A stretch of 64,000 nucleotides of DNA from Diprion similis (Eukaryota > Arthropoda > Insecta > Hymenoptera > Diprionidae): the NCBI RefSeq assembly GCF_021155765.1, contig NC_060112.1, positions 24,890,001 to 24,954,000 on the forward strand, read 5' to 3'. The translations under genes were made by a program, and so were the position numbers. Numbering within the stretch: the first letter of the stretch is position 1; the number at the start of each line of letters is the position of its first letter. Positions 13,301 through 25,300 of the stretch are shown here, piece by piece. A model generated the notes under the pieces. The model ran no database searches. It was not told the DNA's origin and saw nothing but the letters and a program-made list of their open reading frames with translations.

Positions 13301-16300
13301 TTCCATTTGCGGTTAGACGAGTATACTAACATGTACGAACGAAATTAAAGATCAGAAGAAAAAGTTTGGAGCGAGTTAATGTAATAATCCGACTTGCAGC
13401 GTTAGCGGTAAAAAATATAAACGTGAGATATTTAACGTGTTAGGCGGTGTGCTTTACACGTGTTTGTTATTTTTTCTTTTCCTCCTTCTGCTGTAACGCT
13501 GCTGCAAAGTCTCCGCCAAATGAACATATCTTTGGAACTAATTCTGTCTATCTCTTTGTATTTGTCTTTCCTTTTTTTTCCCCCTATTTTGCTTCTTGTT
13601 ACTTCGCAATTGCGTATTTATTTTCTTAACGATTACTCAGCATTTACACGCACTAAGCGGCAGAGGCTATGAACTTCAGCCTCGGTCACTGCAGAACTGA
13701 AATACCAGGATCGTAATTCATCCTATAAGTACGACGATTTGTTTTCACAGCGGCGAGTGAAAAGTGGAAAAAATAATTAGTTTCTAAATCATCACGGAAT
13801 TTGACTTCAGGTAAATGAAAAAAATTAATGCAAATCTTTTGCCTTTCTGCGATAAATTTAGCTGCATACGTATATACAACAGCAGAATATAAAATAGATT
13901 ATCTCAATTAAACCGTAATTGACACATTTGCATATTTAAAATTTTGAAAACCGTTGTTTTATTTTTATTTATTTAAAATTTTTTTTCCTCAATGTAGTTT
14001 CGTTTTTATTCTCAACATTCTTTTAATTCGTTGATCTATTTTTCTTTCCTGCTGAAAAAATAGTACATATAAAACTGATTCTATTAGATTTGCGGCGAAA
14101 TCAAATCACGATTGATGTGCCGAACGAAAGGCGAGCAAAAAAAAAAAATAACAGAAGAGAAAAAAAAAACGTTTCACCGCATCAGGGTTTATTTGCGGAA
14201 AATAATTCGAAATTCGAAAAACCCTCGAAGTTCGCGGACTTTACGATTAACGAGATAGGTACATACATATATATACATACATACGTACATACATATATTC
14301 AAGCATCAACTGCTAGGTGCGGATTTGATGCCGAGACGGTTTTCCGCTAAATTTCTGATCGAATTGGAACGCATGGTGTCCCCAGTAACTGTGTTTACGG
14401 TTGAACGGCCCCCGTGGAGGTGTAATCTGCTACCTCTACGGCATCTAGATAATTGAAAAAAGGAGAGAGAGACAGAGAGAGAGAAAGAGAGAGGGAGGGA
14501 GGGGGAGAAAGTGAGGTGGGAGTTATTCGGGTTTCAAGTGACAGATCAATGAATCTCCAGTTACCTATCATCGATGCTGCAGCCAAGGCGGGTTTTAAAA
14601 CCAATTCGTTCTCTTCCGGTACGGGAATAGTGTATTGTGTAACAAGGAGGCAAACTCGGTCTTTTCGACCCGAGCGTATAAGCTTTCAATATGAGTCGTA
14701 GGTGAGCCGAAGACGTATATTGCAAATACGCGAGGCAAAAAGACCGTTTTCCCCTTGTTGCACACGATTCTTTGTGTAACAAGAGTATGTTACGTGTTTT
14801 TTCACCAAGCATGAAATTGAGGTTAGGCTCGCGTAATTTCAGATTTGTCCGCGACAACGTATGCGCGCAGTACAGAAAAGACCACTTTTCACACTACTAG
14901 AACTTAAGAGTGGTTTTTTCAGTACTCCGCGCATGCGCATTCGCAGACTCACTCGATGTGTACGGAAAAAAACGTATAAAAAACCGCGTAAAACATACTT
15001 GCATTATATAAATAGTATCAAACAAATATTACACAGTTATACTAAAGAAAGAAGAAATTAATATTAAAATATCCTCATTTGAGGGTTTTTTTTTCTTGAG
15101 AAATAGTAAATCTTAACATTGAAGAAGGAGATAAAAATTGATTACTTATCTCGGAGAGTAATTAGACGACGTGAGAATATCTGTTATACCTATATGTATA
15201 ATGTATACCTAATATTTGCAATTTATTAAAGTTAATTCGCATGACGTGTAGAAACAACGATTATGAATGCATACATATAACGCATTATAATATGCGCGAA
15301 TTAATAAACCGAGCGGCAAATCGGTCCGAATATTAGGGCTCAGAGACAGCTGAGAAAAATGAAATTGAATGAAACATGAAAGAAAGAAAATAGAAGGATT
15401 TCAGCAAACGTGTGTTCGCGTGTGGGGGCTGCATTATTATACATACAGGGTAAAATATTATCGTTTAGAGTACGGATAACATTTAAAAGTTACACCTGAC
15501 CAGTAGCAGTTACACTCCGGCACGATATAACGCAATTAATTATACATTATTGACGCGACTCTCGCGTGACATTTTTCTGTTTTCCTCTTTTTTCCGTTTC
15601 CTTCTTCATCATTTTCTTCGTTTTTTTCACCTACTTCTTAGCGTTTCTTTTTTTTTCTTCTTCTTCCTCTTCTTTCTTCGTCGTCTCTCTTCCTTGCGGT
15701 AGACGAATTAATACCTTCATTTGTATTCCTCCGAGCAGAGAAGTAAAGGAGTGAGATAGCGAAAGAAAATGAGACTGAGAGAGGGAGAGGGAATAAAAGT
15801 GAGTGAGGTCGGTATGTAGCGGGGCGATATTGTACCGCAAAATTGCTTTAATTAACAATATCGCCAAACGAAGCGGAGCGAAGCGAACTGCGAATCAAGA
15901 AGGGAGGGAACGAGCTGCGGCGACCAAGTGACGTGCAGTCGGTGAAAATTACTGAAAAAGAAAAACATGATCGCTAAGCGGTGATTAAAAACCTGCATTG
16001 CCTCGTAGCTGGGAAGATTATTATATTTTATATTAAACTCCGAATCGGATCTAGATACGTGAAACGTCGGGAGATTACGTGCATGCATAGCATATACGTT
16101 TATACAGAGTGAATTGCGAACTACCGAATGGTTAATGCGCATGCGCTCAAATTCGAGAGCGAGCGCAGTTGTTTTTACAGGGTGACCAACATTCATAACA
16201 GCGTAGTAACACGAGTTTTTCCGTCCAATTTTAAATTGCATTGAGTGTCACCCCTCTGAATCATAAATTCAAATTACAGGTCGCCGCGATGTATTTAACC

Positions 16301-19300
16301 TCAAAAATGTTGCCCGCCCTGGAAAAAACTACTGCTCTTGCTATCGAATCTCAGCGCATGCGCATTAAACAGTTCGGTCGTTAGCAATTGACTCTGTAGA
16401 TACATCTGCACCGGAGGAAATGACTGTGAAGCGGGAAAAAATAAATGAAATTACTGAACTGAACTGAAAAGAAAAGGAAAAACACTTCCGTATACAAGCG
16501 AGCAGCGTCTAATTTTATTCTTGCAGCCCGCGTGCTGCTTGAAAATCTCCCTCCTTTGAGACTGACATTTCTACTGACAAGAGCCGCAAAAAAGAGTCTA
16601 ATTTACAACAGGAGGTGGAATATACTAATATCGTGTAATATCTTGCGTGTATATGTATATGTGTATATCTCTATAGGAATATATTATGCACACCGCATTA
16701 TATTTGTATCTCGTATTTTTACATCAAAAACAGATTTCGTATATATTACACATATGGCATTGTATGTAGGTATATTCAGACACGTCGTCTCATATTATGT
16801 CACTACGTCTAGTGGTTGTATGAAACCTGAAACGTTTCTAAAAATCCCCTCTCATTGAATTTAATCCATTTTTTGTCAGATTTCTTGCAATAAAAAAGCG
16901 TCTGCTGTGGGCTTAATTTACGGATCAGTCCACTGGCGGCTATGTAGTAACAATTAAAATTAATTATTCAACGATTATCGACCATGACCAGTCGATGAAT
17001 TATTACACAATTATTTAGTATAAATTACGGTTTCAGTCGCATGGACGAATTAGGGGGATTTATCCGGTGTGTACACTACAGTCTGGCACGTAAAAACTCC
17101 CGCTATAATACGTGTGTACAATATATACTCGTATAATAATTACAACGTATTACAAATATGTTTTGCAAAGTCTATATAAATTGACCGGAATTTGGCGAAC
17201 GATATTTGTTCAATCGCAGAATAAACATTCCATGGTTTAAAATTGTATAGTGTATACCTAATGAAGGGGTGCTCCTTGCCAATTTGGACGTTGACGTATA
17301 TATATATTATCTCCAAATATCCAAGACCACGCTTCTTAAACGCAAAACAGACTTAACAGCCCCTTTCTATACGCAATTCTGAACAAAAACGCGCTAATTC
17401 ATTTTCATTTGACGCAGAAATAAAGAAATGGCATGAATTCACGGCTTTACCATTGCGATTTCATAGAATCCCCGCCACTTCTTTATTTCTGCATCAAACG
17501 AAAATGAATTGAAATATTTTAGTTCAGAATTTTGTCCAAAATAGGACTGTTAAGCTCTTTTTCGGGTTTGAGATACGTGAATTTCGAAGCCTGGGAATAT
17601 ACACGTCAACGTCCAAATCAACCAGGGCACCCCAAATTGTCTTTGAAGTTTACGGATCGTTCGTTTGTTCGTCCCCTTTTTATTTCATAAATCATCCACA
17701 CCGGAGCAATTATAATTCATTAATGTCTATGTCTATGCGTGGAAGTAGACATAATATAATAATACGGAAGAGGGTTCGGCTAGTTTCGTGTTTAATTGTT
17801 TAACAAACATGGAATGATGTGAAAGAAACGAGTCATCCGTCCCCGTGAACCACCCTGCAGTGGTCAATATATCCAATGACACATTCGCCTCGTTCTACCT
17901 GCTTGCCTCCATTCACGTGTTATTTCACGCAATAGACAGAGGTATACCTATGTCATACCGTGCATGTATGTTACGTACGTGAAATAACCGGATACGGTGG
18001 CATCCGCGAAATTGGTCACTGTCAGCACGGTGCAGAGACCCCGAATTCACATCAGAAAATGACTCTGACATAGTGCTTTTGTTTTTCCTTTCAAGGAGTA
18101 TTGAACTTTGACAAATGCTACAATTTATGTCTCCTGCGTAGTATACGTGTATAAAATACAATGCAATTGTAACCATGTCATCGGAATTATTATGTCGATT
18201 CATTAAACGAAGTGAAAAACAGATCCGTAAACTGCGCAGTATACAATCGGTGAAGTTATACAATGTGATTGGCCTTAGTGTCTAACTATGTTTAAGTCTA
18301 ACTCTACATTCTTGTTGGAATGCATGGATCATTGAAAGCTTGCAATTAAAAAAGAGCGTCTAACAAATGAATCTCAACAAAATTAACCATACATACTATT
18401 CTAACTCTCTGTTTTTATTTGAAAAAGTATCCGTGTGCGTAGAATAAAAAAAAAGAACATCTACAATAAATCAAAGAACAGAAATTCCCCAGTAATTGCA
18501 AGAACAATTTCCAACCGTTAAACATATAATTATGCAACAACGATCTGCAGATATATATGTACAATTTTTTACCGCTCGGAATCCAGCAGCTATACATAAT
18601 GAGACTGAAATTAGTAACTGTAGCATGAAATAAAATCAGGATAAAAATATCATTGCGCAATATTAGAATGACTTTCAAGAAGTTTACTTTGCAAAATATG
18701 ATTCCATACTTTATTTCTCCTAGTTTAATAAATTCCAGACATTCTTAAGCTTGCGAAGTACCGATCATTCCTAAACATAAATGGTTGCACTTCTAACGTT
18801 ACTAACTTCGTCCCACGTCATAGGATAGATACTTCGGTGGATTCGCAAAGACTGCTTCGCGCGCTCGCGGGTTCCACCGAACCGTGGAAATATCGATTCG
18901 ATCCTTACATATAGTTAGTTATAGCTGCGGCGGTCACACATCCACAGTCCACATCATCATCCCTTCGTCGCACACCAGCCACGGCCACACGCTTTCAACC
19001 TACCCCTATAATCGTTACGCGATGCACTCTCACGCCCGCGTCGTCTGCTGCGCCTGCCTTAGTGTCTAGTGCTACTTAACTAGCGCATATATCTCGGCAC
19101 GTGCGTATTGTTCTCTCTACAAGTTTGTGTGTGTAAATGCACATGAGCACTGTGCGGTGCATGTGCGTTTTACAAGACTGACTTTGCCTCACTCTGTGAC
19201 GTGAAGGCAGCTCCTTTGCAGCATTGTGTTTAACCCTGTGTGAAGATTATACGAAGCTACCCCCTAGCTAGCCGCTAGTTCTCTTTGTACGTGTTTGCGC

Positions 19301-22300
19301 GGTGCGCAGAAACTACACGCCTTTGCTCTGCAGCACAAGCTGTCTCGTCTAGCCCCAACTACATATTATATGCATTACCTACACCTATAGTCTACGTAAG
19401 GCACCAAACTCGAAAGCAGTCGACAGTATCTGTGTACGCTACGAAACTTGCCACTCAACGCCTGCGGATAGGCAACCAATCTTAATTACTTGTAATTGTA
19501 ATTGAAATACGATTATTTGAAATTTTAGACACCTTATATTTTCGACGATTTGGAACAGGTTGAAAGTTTTTTTTTTTTTTTAAGGATAAAACCAAATAAA
19601 GGATCCGAAACCTAATAAATAGACCCGGAATTCCATCGACCGGAAATTAAGTACGCTTATTAAATTTGGTGAGTGTATAATAACGTGATGCGTATCGTAA
19701 TACGCATCAAATTCCGCTTTTCAATTGTTCGGCTTTGTCGCTAACGCCTAATTCCTCTCTTTCAGGCTGCTATACGTATACCTATAAGAGACCCCACCGA
19801 GACCCTTGACATTATGACTGACGCTGCTAGTAATTAGTTTAACGTCCTGTTACGGATTTGAAAAAGGTTCTTTTTTGTGTGCATTATATTCTGGGATGCT
19901 CGTTGAGAGGTGATCGCACGATTTTCACCCTAACTTTTGTCGAATGATTATAAAAAAAAAAAATAATGTAATTATAAATAAATAAGAGCGACGATATTAC
20001 AGAGGCTTCGTGAAAGATGAGAAAATAATTATTACACTATTTAACATTCGTTAAATTTCATTAGCGAAGATGGAAACGATAAAGAAAAAAATGAGCATAT
20101 AATATACTTTTCAAATGAAATTCGGATGTTGTTAAATAAGCCCGAGTGGAGGAGAAAGCTGCCTGCCTGCCTGCCTGCCTGCCTGCCTTCCGGATGGGGG
20201 AAAACTTTCCAAGGGGAATTGAATATTTATATATACATTATATTTACGCTCGGCCGGGCTGCAAAATAATAAAATTCATTTTAGGGACAATATATAAGTG
20301 AACCTGCATAAAAAATTCTCCACTTCAATATATTGTAAACCAATTTTCATCTCGGTTCACAAAGGCTTTTATATATCCGCGTAGGTATATAGGTATCATA
20401 CATGAACCATATGTGTATAGATATAATAATGTATGCCCATATCAATTGCTTTGCGAGCAAAACAACAATCGTAACAATATCGAATCGACAATGGTTAACC
20501 GCGGTTAAACGATTTCGTTGAACCCGCATAATGTGTCATATTGCCGACTCTGACGTGCGTAATTCATTGCTTTGGTATGTATAACTTAGTCACAAATATA
20601 ATTCTTGTATGATAAAATTTGAAAAAGTGTGCAAAATTTGACTTTCAATATCTGTTAATATTTTTTAAAAGCTGCTTCGATTCCTGCATTGTTCAATATG
20701 ATTTAATTGCACTGTAGATTATACCTATAGAATGTGACTTGAGATGTATAATAATTGATTTGAATCGCTCTCAGAGTTTAGAACAGAAAATCTGACGACA
20801 GTTTTTTATTCACTCTGCGTCGAAATAATTCAACGTCAGGTTGCAAATTAGTCTCGTACGTAGGTATAATATATAGGTACAATATGTATATGGGTTTTAA
20901 AATTTCTTTTCCCAGACTACTTTCGTGCGTTTTTGCTAGGCTCGAGCCTAAAGCTTCAAGATATTCTCCATCCCTGTCTGACTGGGTATAAATCAAAATT
21001 TTTTTTACCGACGGAGAGGGAGGAAAAATATTATTTACGTTTCGGTGTTATGTGTACATGCATGTACTCTGTGTTATATAATACAGGGGGTGAAAGATAA
21101 ACCGTATAAGTGGTTGATAAGGATCTTAATCGCCGCTCGGCATTGCATTACATATTTAGCGTATTATATGTATTCTATACATTATCGACCTAGGTCGTTA
21201 AAATTCTTGTTTTAAACGCAAAGTACGTGTATAAAAAGAGAGAGAGAGAGAAGGAGACTACTTTGCTATTCAATGGTCGCGTTCGCGTTTGTGCGCTTGA
21301 ATTACGCCAGTCGTCATCCGCTAGTTGGACGACCAAGAAAACGACACCGATTCGCGAATCCCGGGGTTCAATTGCCTTTTATTCATCGGTATATCCATCT
21401 CCGTATAAGCCCTCCACCTTTCATAACTCAATCCTTACGCCCCCGGGCTTAGCCTCAGCTGCAGGCGTAATAATAATGATCCCGTTTACTGCAGGCACCT
21501 TATAATATCCTCCCGCCTCCACCTACGACTATTAAAGATAAATTGACCCGTTTTCAATTAATAACAATTAAGCCGTTTAAACGACGTGCAGCCGGCACGC
21601 GTGCAGCGTCTGCAGCAGCCATGACGACTGCTCGTTTTATTATACATACGTATAATACGTGTACGTATGGGCACCCACGTAAGTTCGGACTACGTTACTT
21701 GACCATATGTTGTCCTACTCTTTAGTATCCCTGGAATTTTCACTCTTCCGTGACGGACAAAAAATAGGGGAGCCTATCAACGTTTGGTAAAATTTCTACA
21801 AGCCAACTTCACACGTTGGAAAGACTACTGACGAAAAATTTGTCGAAACATACACGATACACGTGACAATTAACAGAGGTTTGAGAAGTGAAACCGAAGA
21901 TCATACTGTTGAAATATAGTTTTGGAATAAGTCCTCGTGATCTGAAAGACGAAAAAAATTTTAAACACTTAATTTCAGTTGTATGTAGAATAACACCGAG
22001 ATAAATCATATTGTTATGCTAGACTTTTGCATCGACAAAATCCAAGTATAGTTTGTTCGATTCTGATGAAAAGTAGTTAATTTCATCGTCAGTTAAATAA
22101 AATCCGATATGTACAATCGTCGTGATTTACCGATAACAAACTTAAATTACTATTCAGAAGGCAATAAATTATTGTCATCCAAAATTCATTTATGAATAAA
22201 ATGAGCTGTATTGTTTATCAGAATCGAACAATCAATATATAGGTTTTTTAATCGAAAATGGTAGAAGAATCTAATTACTGCGATGTTGTTAATGACCTAA

Positions 22301-25300
22301 CAATGGTGTTGACAGTTAAAATTCACCGTTAGCAGAATTTTCTCCTCCATCATAGAGATTTTTGTAGCTTCAAGGACACTTATTAAAGCCTCATTTTACC
22401 ATCTTGCCTTCTCATACATTCTTAATCCTATAATATCGAAATTTTGGAACCGCCTGAAAAATTCAACGATTTTTAATTCCAGTCTCAATGCCGTCGAATA
22501 TTGCAGAAACGTATACGTTCACAACGTTCTATACATGATAATTAGAAATAGGAAAGTTCATCAAATACAAAAATTGCCTTCATTGAACTGTGACTGATAT
22601 CGTTTCAATTACGCACTAAGTATAGATTCAATTGCAATCTGCGATACTTCTGGGTACGTAGAAATTATCTTGGAATACATCAGGTTTGAGATTTCACTAG
22701 ACTCTATACCTCGAGTCCCCCACATTCCAGCCACGTCCAGCCTTGCTAATCTAATCTAAATAGTAATCAACTAATCATCGTCCCGCGTTACACGTTGCGT
22801 GTATTGTTTCCCATAACACACAGACGCAAGGGGAACTGTTTATAATAGATATCGGAGTTATGAATGTATATTTGTATATAGGTAGACGGTAGAATGTAGA
22901 TAATGTAATACTTGTATGTATAAAGAGCAATTGCTCCTTTCGATGTTTGCCTCACGGTACATAAACAGCATAAAATAAGCATAAACGATAATAATACGGA
23001 TGTTATACACGGTATATAACGCACACTGCTTATACATATGTATATATATATATATACATATATGTACACGCAGGCGAATCAATTTGATGCGGGGGAGTTG
23101 GTATAAGCCAGTTGTATATGTACATTGGAGAAACCCATGTGGGTGGATATACAGAAAGTGGTCGTTGACAGAATTCTGAAAAAAAAAACAAAAGAAAAAA
23201 AAACAAATTTAAATCAACACTTGTAGGTACGCAGATTTTCTGAATGAATATTACATCGAATGTTACACAGATGTTTACAGTACGTAAATGTGTATAATGT
23301 GTATAATAATACAATATAGGGCGCAGGATGTGTACAATTTTAATTCCACAGGAATACGAAATCCTCCGTTCTTCCCAGCGCTGATGTACGTCCAATGAAA
23401 ATGAACTGCAGAAGAGACACGAGAGGAAACAGTATTACAATTTATCCATTTCTGTTCCCGGCGAAAAGTCTTATAAGCTTATAGTGAATTCTTTCTTATG
23501 AAATTTATCTTGTTTGTATTTGCAAATCTTTGTTTAAAATATACAAAGTGAGTTATATTAGCGCTAGTTTTTATACTATACTTGTACAATATAATAATCA
23601 ATCTAGACTTGATGACCTACAGATTTTGGATACAGTAATATTCATTGATTCTATAACCTTTCGGCTAACTTGTTTTTTGTTCGAAAAAAATGCGAATTTG
23701 ATTCTATACGAATTATGTGACAATGGCTGGTCGTCATTGTCACATAATTCGCATAGAATCGAACTCGCATTTTGTTTCGGACCGAAAACAAGTTAGTCGG
23801 AAGATTAAGGCATTACTGAATAAGTTCTGCTTGTACATACATCCATACATTATATAATCCTCATTATATAGGTTGTCCATGCATGTCCAGTTTTGGAATC
23901 TAAACTTGTCCAATTTTGAAATCCAAACTTGTCCAGTTGTGTTATTTAAATGTGTTTTTTCAGAGCAAGGAAAAAATCATATACATAAAGAAAGACACGA
24001 TTGCCGAATAAAGGGGAATCCTGAAATTTCTAGGAGACAGTTTTGCGTTCTAAAAATGAGTGTCAATCTATACACAGTCCCGGAGGCATATTCGACCTAG
24101 AAATTCAAAATCATTCGACCAGTATAAGCTCGCGTAAACACACATAACGCGTTATATGTATTTGGCGAGCATTACACTAGATTCAAGAGGCGAGGGTGTG
24201 CAGAGGGTAGGTTGTAACGTTGAATAATTACCGGGCATTTCTATTTGCTTTTTCCTGCATGTAAGCGAGCGGCGAAAACGTTGATGATGAATTATTATGA
24301 TCACGGCACGGCGCTGCGGAGAGCGTTAGGCAGGCAGTGGTATAGAGACGAGGAAACTCTCTGCAAAATGGCCGCTGCCCGCGCGAGTCCACCGTTATAC
24401 ATATTACACGTGTATATGTATAATACATATATCATATATATCATATCTACTATTTCTTCGAAAGAGTGCGGTACTGCATTGGAAGAGCTGAAAGAGAGAG
24501 AGAGTGAGAGAATGAGCAAAAAAAAAAATTATTGTGGGTGTAGCCAGGGGTTGATTGGGACTCCCGGAGAGGGGTTGCAGTCGTCATCGGCGACCCCTTT
24601 CGAATGCGGCTCAGTGTTAACTCGATATCCGACACTCGTTTGCCCTCCGCGGTAGCGGACTGCAAAGTTGCCGATGTCGCAGATAACGGGCTTCCTCCAT
24701 CTCCTTCTCTTTCTCCCGCACCTCGCGGGGGTATTAGATTTCTGTAAAACAACACTAAACAGAAATTAGGCTGCGGCTCGGATGTACTTTTGCAGAATAT
24801 ACGTATATAGCTATGTGTAAGGTGGTGTAACGTGTAGGTATATATAGTTATTATCCTCGACACCATACATGCACACTCGACTTTTCGCCAGCCTGTGCAC
24901 GTATCGATGTCGTCCCTTCTCGGATGTCCCACGGTTTACACCCTACTTCACCAACCATGAGCTGTTCGGACCCCACGCCTCTTGATCTATCGGTCAACTG
25001 CCACCTTTCACCGGCAACGAATTTCGGCCAAGGTGTGCGAGCTGTTACAGTCTGTCCTGCAACATCCACCCCCAACCCCCGCCCCTAATTCTCGAAGCTA
25101 ATGTAATGACCGCTCGGTCAGCCCTCCAGGATTATGAATCATCGATGCATACGCGGAGGGAATATTCTTTGATAACTTGTTTATATACCTTATGTATCTA
25201 GATACTCGGCTGTGGTGGAAGAAAAAACTGCGATGCGTGTATATATGGACTTCTTTTTTGTAAAACGAACGCAACTCGATCTAATTACTCCGTTTTTTTC

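Noticed and set aside
24245-24932. Overlapping 136- and 160-codon frames on opposite strands
   Set aside because: Compositionally odd translations interrupted by microsatellite-derived stretches, with no recognisable domain. They lie inside the Beat intron.
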